Shown one piece after another: positions 7,664 to 16,210 of a stretch of DNA of 64,000 nt. Under the pieces are notes generated by a model. It saw nothing but the letters and a program-made list of their open reading frames with translations, had not been told where the DNA came from and did no database searches. Source of the stretch: Scatosoma sp048465415 (GTDB lineage: Bacteria > Bacillota > Clostridia > Christensenellales > Borkfalkiaceae); the NCBI GenBank assembly GCA_048465415.1, contig DBFWLO010000009.1:124001-188000 (forward strand), in the 5' to 3' direction. The stretch's first letter is position 1; every line of letters begins with the position of its first letter. A program made the position numbers and the translations under genes.

Positions 7664-7686
7664 TTTATTTTTAAATTTGGTATACT
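7658..7686 (+). promoter_or_regulatory. Promoter of cca-rmuC (shared -35)
   Basis: Plus-strand -35 TTGCAA (7658-7663), 17-nt spacer, -10 TATACT (7681-7686). It overlaps fully with the -35 of the divergent lipid kinase promoter, so RNA polymerase should occupy only one direction at a time. Confidence 0.75.
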
Positions 7687-7719
7687 GTAAATGTAAAATT
7701 TTTTTAAGGAATTTTGTCA

Positions 7720-9126
7720 ATGAGAGAAATATTGCCAAAAAAGCTGTCCGCTCTTGCGGAAAAATGCGCCCGGCCGCTCTATGTGGTGGGGGGGAGCGTA
7801 CGCGATTATCTGGCCGGTCTTACCGCCTCCCGCCGCGATCTCGACCTTTGCTCCCCCATGAGCGCCGACGAGTTTCTCGCGGCGGCACAAGCCTGCGGAT
7901 TCATTCCCGCCGCCGTCTACCGCAACACCGGCACCGTCAAATTGAAAGACGCGGAGGGGGAGGATTACGAATACACCTGTTTCCGGTCGGACAGATACGT
8001 CCGCGGCGCCCACGTCCCCGTCGAAACCTTTTTCACCGACGATATCTTCCTCGACGCCAAACGCCGGGATTTTAAATGCAACGCGGTCTATTACGACATC
8101 AAAGAGGATCGGTTCGTCGATCCCCTGGGTGGGATCTCCGACATAAAAGCCCGACGCCTCAGCACCGTGGACAAGGCGGAAAAGGTGTTCGGGGAGGACG
8201 GACTCAGGCTGATGCGCCTGGCGCGGCAGGCGGGACAGCTCGGCTTTTCCCCTTCTGAGGAATGTACGGAAGGCGCGCGCGCGAACGCGGCGCTCATCGA
8301 AGACATCTCCTCCGAACGCATCTGGACGGAGCTTTGCGCGATCCTCTCCGCCGACGAAAAATACGGCAACGCGCGGGGGCATTACGAGGGCCTGAAAGTG
8401 CTCGAAGAGACGGAAGTCCTCTTCCGCATCTTTCCCGAACTCGCGCCCGGCAAAGGTATGGCGCAGCGCAATGATTTCCATAAGTACGACGTATTAGAGC
8501 ACACCCTCCGAGCCGTTTTGTACGCGGAGGAGAACGTGCGTCTCGCCGCGCTTTTACACGACGTAGGCAAGCCGCTGTGCATGCTCCGCGACGGAAACGT
8601 GCACGAACACCCCATAGAGGGCGCGCGGCTCGCGGAAGAGATCCTCACTCGTCTCAAAGCACCCAAACACACGATCGAGAGAGTCCGGGAGCTCGTTTTC
8701 TTTCACATGTACGACTTTGACGGAAAAGTGCGCAAAAACAAGCTCCGGCGTTTTCTCGTGCTCCACGCCGATCTCGTCGAAGACCTGATCCGTTTGAAAC
8801 AGGCCGACTATTCGGGCTGTATGGACGATCTTTCCCCGTGTCCCACCGGGAAACGATGGCGGGAAGAACTCGCGACGATGAAGGCGGAGGGCGTGCCCAT
8901 GAAAGTGAAAGAACTCGCCGTTTCGGGAAAAGAGATCGCGTCCGTCGAAGGCATGCGGGAAAAATATATCGGACTGGTTCTGAAAGAACTTCTCCTCCAC
9001 TGCGTCCTCTCGCCCCGGGACAATACGAAAGAAAGACTTTTATCGCTCGCCCCCTCTGCGCTGAAAACGGTGCTTGCTTCGGGCGGCGAGGAGAAAAAAT
9101 CTCCATCGCAGGGAGGCAACGCATGA
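7720..9126 (+). CDS. cca: CCA tRNA nucleotidyltransferase with HD domain
   Basis: Adds or repairs the 3' CCA of tRNAs, using CTP and ATP. 468 residues. N-terminal nucleotidyltransferase: VVGGSVRDYLAG and the metal aspartates in RRDLDLCS; the RRDFKCNA motif follows, then a GEDGLRLMRLARQ head/neck segment. Around residue 278 LLHDVGKP begins an HD phosphohydrolase-like domain with HEHPIEGA. A TTG six nt upstream is possible, but ATG 7720 has AAGGA at 9 nt. Its stop overlaps the rmuC start (ATGA), indicating translational coupling. Family members with an HD domain occur in Bacillota. Confidence 0.93.
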   Translation: MREILPKKLSALAEKCARPLYVVGGSVRDYLAGLTASRRDLDLCSPMSADEFLAAAQACGFIPAAVYRNTGTVKLKDAEGEDYEYTCFRSDRYVRGAHVPVETFFTDDIFLDAKRRDFKCNAVYYDIKEDRFVDPLGGISDIKARRLSTVDKAEKVFGEDGLRLMRLARQAGQLGFSPSEECTEGARANAALIEDISSERIWTELCAILSADEKYGNARGHYEGLKVLEETEVLFRIFPELAPGKGMAQRNDFHKYDVLEHTLRAVLYAEENVRLAALLHDVGKPLCMLRDGNVHEHPIEGARLAEEILTRLKAPKHTIERVRELVFFHMYDFDGKVRKNKLRRFLVLHADLVEDLIRLKQADYSGCMDDLSPCPTGKRWREELATMKAEGVPMKVKELAVSGKEIASVEGMREKYIGLVLKELLLHCVLSPRDNTKERLLSLAPSALKTVLASGGEEKKSPSQGGNA

Positions 9127-10310
9127 CGGAAAAAACGCTTCTTTTTATTTGCGTCGCTCTGCTCGTCCTCTGCGTCCTGCTCCTCTTCGCGCTCCTTGCC
9201 AAAAAAGGCAAACCAGCGGCGGAAGGCAAAAACGGCAAGGATACGGAAGCTCTTAAAGAAAAACTCGACAAACTCGGCGGCGTCACCGATTACACGAACA
9301 AAGCCATCACTTCCTTAGGCTCGATGACCGAATACCGGCTCAACAATATGCAGAAAACGATGGGCGACCAGCTCCGCTACATATCGGAAAACAATCAGCG
9401 CGCCCTGGACGAGATCCGCCGCACCGTAGACGACAAACTTTCCCAGACGCTCGAAACCAAGCTCACGGAGAGCTACGCGGTGATTCAGCAGAGGCTGGAA
9501 GCGGTGTACCGCGGGATCGGCGAGGTGCAGAGTCTCGCGGCGAGCGTCTCGGACATCAAAAAGGTCTTTTCCAACGTCAAACTGCGCGGCACCTGGGGGG
9601 AAACCCAGCTCGGCGCCCTGCTTTCCCAAATGCTGGCGCCCAATCAGTACGCGGCGAGCGTCAAACTCAATCCGCTGACGGACGGCATGGTAGATTTCGC
9701 CGTGCTGCTGCCCGATAAAAACGGATCCTGCGTCTATCTGCCCATAGACAGTAAATTTCCCATCGAGGAATACCAGCGGCTCATCGACGCGGAAAACGCC
9801 TGCAACCGCGAGGCGGAAGAACGGGCGATGAGAAATCTCGGCCGGGCCGTGAAGCTGCAAGCGGATTCTATCGCGTCCAAATACATTCTCCCTCCGCGTA
9901 CGACCGATTTTGCCGTGATGTATCTCCCCATCGAGAGCCTCTACGCGGAAGTGCTGAAAATCCCCGATTTAAGCGAATATCTCTCCCTGCGCCGGATTCT
10001 CGTCTGCGGGCCGACGAATCTGAGCGCCCTGCTTTCCACTCTGCAAACGGGATTCAAAGTCTCCGTGATCGAGCGGCGCTCGCAGGAGCTTTGGCAGCTA
10101 CTCGCGGTATTCAAGCACGAATTTGGAAAATTTACGGATATTCTCGACAAAACGCAGAAAAAGTTACAGGAGGCGCAGGACACGATCGAGACCGCCGCAG
10201 GCAGAACGCGCGCCATCGCCAAAAAACTCAAAAACGTCGATCTGGGAGTCGCGGGCGGAGATCTGCTTGCCGATTTCCCCGACGATTCCCCGCCAAGCGA
10301 CCGTCCGTAA
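9123..10310 (+). CDS. rmuC: DNA recombination protein RmuC homologue
   Basis: 395 residues: an N-terminal membrane helix (residues 4-24), a coiled-coil stretch with repeated small polar heptads to about residue 125, then the RmuC core with VKLRGTWGETQLGALLSQML, YLPIDSKFPIEEY and LPPRTTDFAVMYLPIESL. RmuC limits inversions at short inverted repeats and carries a restriction-nuclease-like fold; its precise activity is not settled. Start ATG 9123 overlaps the cca stop by four nt and has GGGAGG upstream; a longer open frame begins 285 nt earlier inside cca but is not credible. A terminator follows at 10334. Confidence 0.9.
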   Translation: MTEKTLLFICVALLVLCVLLLFALLAKKGKPAAEGKNGKDTEALKEKLDKLGGVTDYTNKAITSLGSMTEYRLNNMQKTMGDQLRYISENNQRALDEIRRTVDDKLSQTLETKLTESYAVIQQRLEAVYRGIGEVQSLAASVSDIKKVFSNVKLRGTWGETQLGALLSQMLAPNQYAASVKLNPLTDGMVDFAVLLPDKNGSCVYLPIDSKFPIEEYQRLIDAENACNREAEERAMRNLGRAVKLQADSIASKYILPPRTTDFAVMYLPIESLYAEVLKIPDLSEYLSLRRILVCGPTNLSALLSTLQTGFKVSVIERRSQELWQLLAVFKHEFGKFTDILDKTQKKLQEAQDTIETAAGRTRAIAKKLKNVDLGVAGGDLLADFPDDSPPSDRP

Positions 10311-10333
10311 CGAAAAATTCCCGCAATTCCCAA

Positions 10334-10375
10334 GTCTTTCCGCCCCTTCAAGCGACGGAAAGACGCATTTTTTTT
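10334..10375 (+). terminator. Intrinsic terminator after rmuC
   Basis: GTCTTTCCG (10334-10342) pairs with CGGAAAGAC (10356-10364), followed by GCA and eight T residues. Ends the cca-rmuC transcript immediately upstream of the next promoter. Confidence 0.85.
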
Positions 10376-10385
10376 ACGGGAATAC

Positions 10386-10414
10386 TTGCATTTTTGAGGG
10401 ATATGCGCTATAAT
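10386..10414 (+). promoter_or_regulatory. Promoter of the 10.46-13.65 kb gene pair
   Basis: -35 TTGCAT (10386-10391), 17-nt spacer, perfect -10 TATAAT (10409-10414). It begins 11 nt after the T-run of the preceding terminator. Confidence 0.8.
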
Positions 10415-10461
10415 GTAAACAGCGGCGTTCGCGCACGCGCATCGACATAAGGAGACACATC

Positions 10462-10776
10462 ATGCAGATATCGAAAATAACGGATGCGGAAAGTCTTGCG
10501 GCGTTCGCTTTGTCCGAAGAAAGTTTCGTGTTCAAGGAGGGCAGAGTGCAGGGCGCAAAGACGGGCAGAAACGGCAACGCGCTGCTCGTCGAAGAAGCGA
10601 CGCGTTTCAAACTGTTTACGGAAGGAAAAGACCTTATCAAGATCCTTAAAGGCAGCGGCCGCTTCAAATGGAAACGCGGCGAAACGCCGTTTTTGGAGGG
10701 CGACTGCTTCGAGGCGGACGGCGTCGGGGAATACGAGGTGAACGGTTCGGAAAAATTCATGGTGATCAGAAAGTGA
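10462..10776 (+). CDS. Small uncharacterised protein, possibly cupin-like
   Basis: 104 residues with no signal peptide or membrane helix. I do not recognise the family. The C-terminal half is rich in beta-type alternation, KGSGRFKWKRGETPFLEGD followed by CFEADGVGEYEVNGSEKFMV, which resembles the small jelly-roll (cupin) fold without the usual metal histidines. Start ATG has AAGGAG at 8-nt spacing. It is transcribed from its own promoter and followed after 11 nt by the 953-residue repeat protein, so the two probably share one message. Function unknown. Confidence 0.7.
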   Translation: MQISKITDAESLAAFALSEESFVFKEGRVQGAKTGRNGNALLVEEATRFKLFTEGKDLIKILKGSGRFKWKRGETPFLEGDCFEADGVGEYEVNGSEKFMVIRK

Positions 10777-10787
10777 GGTAAGGGATC

Positions 10788-13649
10788 ATGGCTGTATATT
10801 ACGAAGAAGAACGAAAAAAAGGCGGGTTCTGGGGTAAATTCCTGGCCGTAATTCTCGGATTCCTGTTCGGTATCCTTTGCACGCTCGGAGGGTTGGCGGG
10901 ACTCGGTTACGTCATCTACGCCAAGATAAAAATCGAGGACGGCATTTCCACCGTCGGCAAAGTCACGGGCGGCAATATCGACTACAAAGAATACATAACC
11001 GACGAATACGCGCAGAAAACGATTGCGGAACTCGTGAAGGATCTGACTTCGCTCGCCTCCGGTTTCCAAAACGGAACCGGCAGTCTCCAATCCCTCGCGA
11101 ATATTTCTCCGCAGGTGCAAAAAGCCGCGGAGAAGATCGTCTCCGCGTTGGCGGATTACGGCGTTCCGATGGAGACCTCGGCGCTGATGAACACCGCCCT
11201 TTCCGAGATGGGCGCTTTCTTTCAAGATTCTTTGAAATCCGCCGAGGTGGGAACCCTGCTTAAAAAGGCGAACGCGCTCGAAGAATCGAGCAAGAATTAC
11301 GCTCTTCTCATGCAGATCTGCTACGGCGAAGAAGGAATCGATTATACGGTCGTCGAAGGCGAAGTGCAGATGCGCGGCGACTCCAAACCAGCTACCGTCG
11401 GAGATCTGATGGACTCTCCCGACAATCTGCTCGATAAAGTCGATCTGGCCGTCCTCATGGAAACGACGGGCTCCCTCGATAAATCCGATCCGACGATCCG
11501 CGCCCTCCTCTACGGTACGGAAGGCAAAAACTACGAATACGACGAAGAGGCGAACAAAGTCGTCATGCTTCCCCTCGCTTACGATTTCGACGCGGCGACC
11601 AATAAATTTACCGCCGGCGACGGAGTCGTCTACGCTTACGACGAGAAAGAAGAAAGATGGGTGAACGAAAAGAACGGCGGTTACATCGCCGCGGTTTCCG
11701 GTGCTGCCGCAGCGGCGGTGCAGGAAACGTCCCCTTCTTACGCGTATTACGTCTGTACCAAAGAGGGTAAAATAATTTATTCTCTGGCGCTCAAAGAGGA
11801 AAATACCTATCACGCCTATGATAAAGACGACGTTTTGCAGTACAATAAATCGCTGTCGCTGAAAGAACTCATGGACGTCATGGGCGGCAGCGGCGACCGG
11901 GAAATCAAGGATCTGTTCGCCGACGTTCAGCTCGGAGACCTGCTCAACGTGACGCCCGACTCCGACGCCGTGCTTATCGCGCTCGCGTACGGTACGGAAG
12001 GCGTCGATTATATGATCGAAAACGATCGAATCGTTCCGCTCGAAGGCAGAAAGCCGACGACGATCGGTACGCTCACCGCCGAGGGCGGCACCGACGAATT
12101 GTTCGATAAAATCGAGCTCGGCTCGGCGCTCGGCGTTTCCCCGCTCGATGAGAATCCCGACCAGCTCATGGTCGCGCTCGCTTTCGGCAACGAAGGCCGG
12201 CATTATCGGCTGGTAACGAATCCGGAAACGGGCCTGTCCGAACTCGAATGGCAGGTCAAAGACGAGACGACGGGAGAAAAGTACGCGCCCCGCACTATCG
12301 GCGATCTCAAAAAAGGCTCGGCGATCATCGAGGACGTCTATCTTTCCACCGCGCTTAAAATCGACGGCAAGTCCGACGAGATCATGCGCGCGCTGGCGTT
12401 CGGCAACGAGGGCGAGGATTACACGCTCGACGAAAACGGGGCGATACAGATGCTCCCGGGGCGCACCCCGCGCACGATCAAGGATCTGCAAAACGGCAAT
12501 CTTGTCAAAGAGATCCGCCTTAGCGCCGTTCTCAAAGCCAAGCCGACGGATAAGATCACGATGTATCTCCTCTACGGCGTGGAAAACACCCATTATTCCT
12601 ATGACGAAACGACAGGCGTCGTCACGATGCTGGGACGGCAGATCGCGGTTTGCAACGGCTTCGCTTACGACGAACGCGGCGACAGACTTCCCGGTACGCT
12701 CGCTGAGGTTGAAGGCGGCTATACTTATACGGAAAATACGGGAACGGCAGACGAAATCGTTTTTTATCTGAAAGATAAATCGGGCGCTTCGATAGCGGTC
12801 GGGACAGAAACGGGAACACAGACCGCAGAGTTCTACTATGCGACCGACGCGCAGGGAGCCTCCGTCTTTTACGAGGCGAGAACGATCGGCGATTTGACCG
12901 GCGAAAGCACGCTTTTCTCCGATATTACCAAAGACCTGGCGCTCGGCGATCTGATCGAGATCAAAGACACGGACCCCATGCTGCTGCACAGTCTCAAAGG
13001 CACGAAAATCGACGAGCTCGGAGACGCCGTCGACAAATTGACGCTCGCGGAAATTCTCGGCGAAGCGGACGTAGAAAGCAACACCATCTTAAAACATCTG
13101 AAAAGCTCCACCGTTTCCACTTTGGCGGCGGATATTAATAAGCTGACGATACAGGAAGTTTTCGCGGACGACGTTTATAAAAAGGACGATACAAAATCCT
13201 ATTTTATCGATAAAGACGGCAATAGACTTTACGAGAATCCCGACGACGGAAAATTTTATACGTCCGAGGATTTCACCGTCGAAGCCAGGCGGGTACTCAC
13301 GGGCACATGGAAGTATCTGCTCACCGACAGAGTCAGCCATAAAGAAAAAGCCTACACGATTACCCAGATGAACGAGCTGGTGCTCAATATGACTTCCAAC
13401 ATTCAGGCTGCTTCTTTAAACGATCTCTACGCGGACGGCGTTATTAACCTCGAAAAGACAGATTTCCTCACTTCTTCTATCACTTATGAATTTACTTATA
13501 ATTTCGCCGGAATCTCTCAAACGATCGGCGAAGTCGCGACGAAATACTATGATGAAGACGGTACGCTGAAAACGTTGGTCGGCGAACTGACGATCACCGA
13601 GATTTTGAACTACGTGGGCGAAGTGGTCCGGATTTTCGCCCGTTCTTAA
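10788..13649 (+). CDS. Large membrane-anchored repeat protein, function unknown
   Basis: 953 residues: a short charged N-terminus, one transmembrane segment at about residues 14-44 (FLAVILGFLFGILCTLGGLA), then a large probably extracellular region. It holds a degenerate repeat of roughly 60-100 residues built on xYGxEGxxY: near residues 178 (CYGEEGIDY), 241 (LYGTEGKNY), 400 (AYGTEGVDY), 465 (AFGNEGRHY), 538 (AFGNEGEDY) and 595 (LYGVENTHY). Each is usually followed by a PxTIGDL-type segment and an LxxKIxLGxxL-type segment. The tail (residues 730-950) has related L-rich pieces. No catalytic motif, sortase signal or known fold recognised. Acidic and rich in D, E and T. Start has GAGGTAAGGGA upstream; a terminator follows. 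Confidence 0.85.
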   Translation: MAVYYEEERKKGGFWGKFLAVILGFLFGILCTLGGLAGLGYVIYAKIKIEDGISTVGKVTGGNIDYKEYITDEYAQKTIAELVKDLTSLASGFQNGTGSLQSLANISPQVQKAAEKIVSALADYGVPMETSALMNTALSEMGAFFQDSLKSAEVGTLLKKANALEESSKNYALLMQICYGEEGIDYTVVEGEVQMRGDSKPATVGDLMDSPDNLLDKVDLAVLMETTGSLDKSDPTIRALLYGTEGKNYEYDEEANKVVMLPLAYDFDAATNKFTAGDGVVYAYDEKEERWVNEKNGGYIAAVSGAAAAAVQETSPSYAYYVCTKEGKIIYSLALKEENTYHAYDKDDVLQYNKSLSLKELMDVMGGSGDREIKDLFADVQLGDLLNVTPDSDAVLIALAYGTEGVDYMIENDRIVPLEGRKPTTIGTLTAEGGTDELFDKIELGSALGVSPLDENPDQLMVALAFGNEGRHYRLVTNPETGLSELEWQVKDETTGEKYAPRTIGDLKKGSAIIEDVYLSTALKIDGKSDEIMRALAFGNEGEDYTLDENGAIQMLPGRTPRTIKDLQNGNLVKEIRLSAVLKAKPTDKITMYLLYGVENTHYSYDETTGVVTMLGRQIAVCNGFAYDERGDRLPGTLAEVEGGYTYTENTGTADEIVFYLKDKSGASIAVGTETGTQTAEFYYATDAQGASVFYEARTIGDLTGESTLFSDITKDLALGDLIEIKDTDPMLLHSLKGTKIDELGDAVDKLTLAEILGEADVESNTILKHLKSSTVSTLAADINKLTIQEVFADDVYKKDDTKSYFIDKDGNRLYENPDDGKFYTSEDFTVEARRVLTGTWKYLLTDRVSHKEKAYTITQMNELVLNMTSNIQAASLNDLYADGVINLEKTDFLTSSITYEFTYNFAGISQTIGEVATKYYDEDGTLKTLVGELTITEILNYVGEVVRIFARS

Positions 13650-13670
13650 AAGACAAAAAATTCCATGGAG

Positions 13671-13697
13671 CGGGCACCGAAACCGGTGTCCGTTTTT
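13671..13697 (+). terminator. Intrinsic terminator after the repeat protein gene
   Basis: CGGGCACCG (13671-13679), loop AAAC, CGGTGTCCG (13684-13692) with one G-U pair, then five T residues. Confidence 0.85.
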
Positions 13698-13795
13698 CTT
13701 TTTGCGGCTTCGAAAACCACTTATAAAGCCGGATTAAAACGAGCTTATTTTTCACGAAAAAACCCAAAAAACGACGGATTTTTACTTAAAAACGG

Positions 13796-13824
13796 TTGAC
13801 TATCTTTCAAAAATCGGGTATAAT
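13796..13824 (+). promoter_or_regulatory. Promoter of rpsF-ssb-rpsR
   Basis: -35 TTGACT (13796-13801), 17-nt spacer, -10 TATAAT (13819-13824). The transcript would carry an approximately 78-nt leader. Confidence 0.85.
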
Positions 13825-13839
13825 AATAGTACAACTTTT

Positions 13840-13900
13840 ATAGATAGTTGCAGCAACCTTGCATACCGAAAAGGTATGCCGAATAAGACCGGGAGGTGAA
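13840..13900 (+). ncRNA. Structured rpsF leader, possible S6-S18 autoregulatory element
   Basis: GCATACC (13861-13867) and GGTATGC (13873-13879) form a hairpin with loop GAAAA; CCGAA occurs at its loop (13866-13870) and again just 3' of the stem (13879-13883), followed by ACCGGGAGGTG, which is the ribosome binding site. S6:S18 dimers are known to bind CCG-containing leader structures in many bacteria; the match here is by eye only. Confidence 0.4.
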
Positions 13901-13908
13901 ACAAAATT

Positions 13909-14193
13909 ATGGCCAAATACGAAATGCTCTATTTGCTGAACAACGACGCCACGGACGAAGCAAAGACCGCGGAAATCGAAAAGTACGAGAATATCGTCAA
14001 ATCGATGAACGGCGCCGTCGTTTCGACGGACAAATGGGGAACGAAGAAGCTTGCGTATCCGATTAAGTTCAAGAACGAAGCCTACTACGTACTCATGACG
14101 TTTGAAGCGGACGGACAAGTTGTCAACGAACTTGACCGCGTTGCGGGCATCGACAGCGAAGTTTTGAGACGTATGATCACAAAACAAAACTGA
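13909..14193 (+). CDS. rpsF: 30S ribosomal protein S6
   Basis: 94 residues, standard length for bacterial S6, which pairs with S18 on the platform of the 30S subunit. Recognised by MAKYEMLYLLNNDATDEA, the KWGTKKLAYPIK segment and the EAYYVLMTFEADGQVVNELDR strand-helix. First gene of the conserved rpsF-ssb-rpsR operon, 12 nt before ssb. The ribosome binding site GGGAGGTGAAAC lies at the base of a structured leader that may mediate feedback by S6:S18. Nothing unusual in the protein. Confidence 0.97.
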   Translation: MAKYEMLYLLNNDATDEAKTAEIEKYENIVKSMNGAVVSTDKWGTKKLAYPIKFKNEAYYVLMTFEADGQVVNELDRVAGIDSEVLRRMITKQN

Positions 14194-14205
14194 TAGGAAG
14201 GAAAC

Positions 14206-14637
14206 ATGAACAAAGTTTTTTTAATCGGAAATTTAACGCGCGACCCCGAGCTCACCGAAACGCCCAGCGGCGTAGCGGTATGTCATTTTGCCATTGCCGT
14301 CAACAGGAACTATTCCTCGCAGGACGGCGAACGCCAGACGGACTTTTTCAACTGCACGGCTTGGCGGCAGACGGCGGAAACGGTAGCGCGCTATACCAAA
14401 AAAGGCAACAAAGTTGCCGTAAGCGGAAGCATTCAGCTGAGAAATTACGAAGACAATCAGGGCGTGAAACGCACGGCCGTGGATATTATCGTACAAGACG
14501 TAGAGTTTCTGACTCCGAAGGGCACGGGCGATTCGTCCGACGATTTTGCCGCGCCCGCCGCACGTCCCGCAGCAGCTCCCGCTAAAAAGAAGCCCGTCCT
14601 CCAAACTTTGGACGACGACAGCGACATTCCCTTCTAA
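14206..14637 (+). CDS. ssb: Single-stranded DNA-binding protein
   Basis: 143 residues with an N-terminal OB fold (MNKVFLIGNLTRDPELTETP, FNCTAWRQTAETVARYTKKG) and a disordered A/P-rich linker ending in the acidic tip DDDSDIPF, the standard docking peptide for replication and repair partners. Coats ssDNA during replication, recombination and repair. It sits between the genes for S6 and S18, the usual arrangement in Bacillota. Start at ATG 14206 with AGGAAGG upstream. Length and tail are typical of the main chromosomal SSB. Confidence 0.97.
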   Translation: MNKVFLIGNLTRDPELTETPSGVAVCHFAIAVNRNYSSQDGERQTDFFNCTAWRQTAETVARYTKKGNKVAVSGSIQLRNYEDNQGVKRTAVDIIVQDVEFLTPKGTGDSSDDFAAPAARPAAAPAKKKPVLQTLDDDSDIPF

Positions 14638-14679
14638 ATATTACACGGGAATGGAAAAATAACATAAGGAGTAACAGCT

Positions 14680-14928
14680 ATGGAAGAAAAGACTGCCGTT
14701 AAAAAGAGCTATAAAAAGGCGCCCCGTAGAAAGGTATGTGCGTTCTGCCAGGAAAAAATCAACGAAATCGATTATAAAGATATCAACCGTTTGAAGAAAT
14801 TCGTGACGGAAGGCGGTAAAATCGTTCCCCGCAGAATGAGCGGCACATGTGCGGCTCATCAGAGACTTCTTGCTACCGCGATCAAGCGCGCGAGAATCGC
14901 TTCCCTGCTCCCCTTCAAAGGCGAGTAA
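14680..14928 (+). CDS. rpsR: 30S ribosomal protein S18
   Basis: 82 residues; partner of S6 in the 30S platform. Basic N-terminus, then RRKVCAFCQEKINEIDYKD, RLKKFVTEGGKI and SGTCAAHQRLLATAIKRAR. The CxxC plus C..H arrangement marks the cysteine-containing (potential zinc-binding) form of S18. Last gene of the operon, 42 nt after ssb, with an AAGGAG-type site upstream and a terminator beginning 21 nt after the stop. Confidence 0.97.
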   Translation: MEEKTAVKKSYKKAPRRKVCAFCQEKINEIDYKDINRLKKFVTEGGKIVPRRMSGTCAAHQRLLATAIKRARIASLLPFKGE

Positions 14929-14949
14929 GCAAGCAGCTTAAAACTAAAA

Positions 14950-14987
14950 AACGCCCCGAAATTTTGCGTTTCGAGGTGTTTTCTTTT
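14950..14987 (+). terminator. Terminator of the rpsF operon
   Basis: AACGCCCCGAAA pairs with TTTCGAGGTGTT (one mismatch, one G-U) around a 7-nt loop, followed by a T-rich run to 14987. Confidence 0.75.
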
Positions 14988-14991
14988 ATTC

Positions 14992-15024
14992 AAAAAACGA
15001 CCCGTCCGGAAATCTCCGGACGGG
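14992..15024 (-). terminator. Terminator of the rhamnose operon
   Basis: On the minus strand CCCGTCCGG (complement of 15016-15024) pairs with CCGGACGGG (complement of 15001-15009), 6-nt loop, then TCG and a run of six U (14992-14997). Lies 8 nt past the fucO stop; tail to tail with the rpsF terminator. Confidence 0.85.
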
Positions 15025-15032
15025 GATCGTTC

Positions 15033-16178
15033 TTACATCAGAGACAGATAGAGCGCTTTGATATCCCCGAAGGTGGGATCTTTGGGGTTGCCGGGGCGGC
15101 AGGCGTCGTCCATCGCCGACTGTGTGAGGAAATCGACGTCTTCTTCCTTGACGATTCCCTTCAAGGTCTGCGGGATTCCCACGTCTTTGGAAAGCTGTTT
15201 AACGGCCTCGACCGCCGCCTTTCTGTATTCGGCCTGCGTCATCTGTTCCGTGCCTTCCACACCCATCGCCTTGGCGATTTCGCGGTACTTTTCGCCCGTC
15301 GCGTCGGCGTTGTATTCCATGACCGTAGGAAGTAAAATCGCGTTGGCGACGCCGTGCGGGGTGTCGTAGACGGCGCCCAGGGAGTGAGCCATCGAATGGA
15401 CGATGCCGAGCCCGACGTTGGAGAAGCCCATACCGGCGATATACTGACCGAGCGCCATGCCCTCTCTGCCTTCTTTGGTGTTGGCAACCGCGCCGCGAAG
15501 GGATTTCGCGATCAGTTCGATCGCCTTGATGTGGAACATATCGGACATTTCCCAAGCGCCTTTGGTGATATAACCTTCAATGGCATGCGTCAGCGCGTCC
15601 ATGCCCGTGGAAGCCGTGAGTCCTTTGGGCATGGTGGACATCATTTCGGGATCGACCACCGCCACGACGGGAATGTCGTGCACGTCCACGCAGACGAATT
15701 TACGCTTCTTTTCGACGTCCGTGATGACATAGTTGATCGTCACTTCCGCCGCCGTGCCAGCCGTCGTGGGAACCGCGATGATGGGCACAGAAGGATTCTT
15801 CGTAGGCGCGACTCCTTCGAGCGAACGCACGTCCGCAAATTCGGGGTTGGCGATGATAATGCCGATGGCTTTGGAGGTATCCATGGAAGAACCGCCGCCG
15901 ATCGCGATCAGGCAGTCCGCGCCGCTTTCTTTAAACGCCGCTACGCCCGTCTGTACGTTCTCGATCGTAGGGTTGGGTTTGATGTTGGAATACAGCGTAT
16001 AAGGAATCTTCGCGCCGTCGAGCACGTCGAGCACCTTCTTTGTCACGCCGAATTTCACGAGGTCGGGATCGGAGCAGACGAACGCCTTTTTCAGACCTCT
16101 TCTCGCGATCTCCCCGGGGATCTCCTCTATACAGCCCGCACCGTGGTAACTCGTTTCGTTCAGAACAAATCTTGCCAT
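15033..16178 (-). CDS. fucO: Lactaldehyde reductase (iron-dependent alcohol dehydrogenase)
   Basis: Reduces L-lactaldehyde from rhamnose breakdown to L-1,2-propanediol, regenerating NAD+ under anaerobic conditions. 381 residues, usual for group III iron-type dehydrogenases. Seen: the nucleotide loop IGGGSSMDTSKA, the serine/threonine loop VPTTAGTAAEVTINYVI, and the iron ligands in DALTHAIEGYI and HSMAHSLGAVYDTPHG. It is the last gene of the rhaBADM-fucO operon, 32 nt after rhaM, which supports the lactaldehyde role over a general alcohol dehydrogenase. Confidence 0.93.
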   Translation of the reverse strand: MARFVLNETSYHGAGCIEEIPGEIARRGLKKAFVCSDPDLVKFGVTKKVLDVLDGAKIPYTLYSNIKPNPTIENVQTGVAAFKESGADCLIAIGGGSSMDTSKAIGIIIANPEFADVRSLEGVAPTKNPSVPIIAVPTTAGTAAEVTINYVITDVEKKRKFVCVDVHDIPVVAVVDPEMMSTMPKGLTASTGMDALTHAIEGYITKGAWEMSDMFHIKAIELIAKSLRGAVANTKEGREGMALGQYIAGMGFSNVGLGIVHSMAHSLGAVYDTPHGVANAILLPTVMEYNADATGEKYREIAKAMGVEGTEQMTQAEYRKAAVEAVKQLSKDVGIPQTLKGIVKEEDVDFLTQSAMDDACRPGNPKDPTFGDIKALYLSLM

Positions 16179-16210
16179 TGTTTTCTATCTCCTTACTTTT
16201 TAATTTTTTC

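Noticed and set aside
8838..9122. N-terminal extension of RmuC into cca
   Set aside because: The extension is arginine-rich shadow coding; ATG 9123 has a GGGAGG site, a four-base overlap with cca and begins the expected membrane anchor.
10374..12989. 871-codon open frame on the minus strand opposite the repeat protein
   Set aside because: It is antisense to a gene with better start, ribosome binding site, promoter and terminator; its composition is the mirror of biased codons and it shows no domain.
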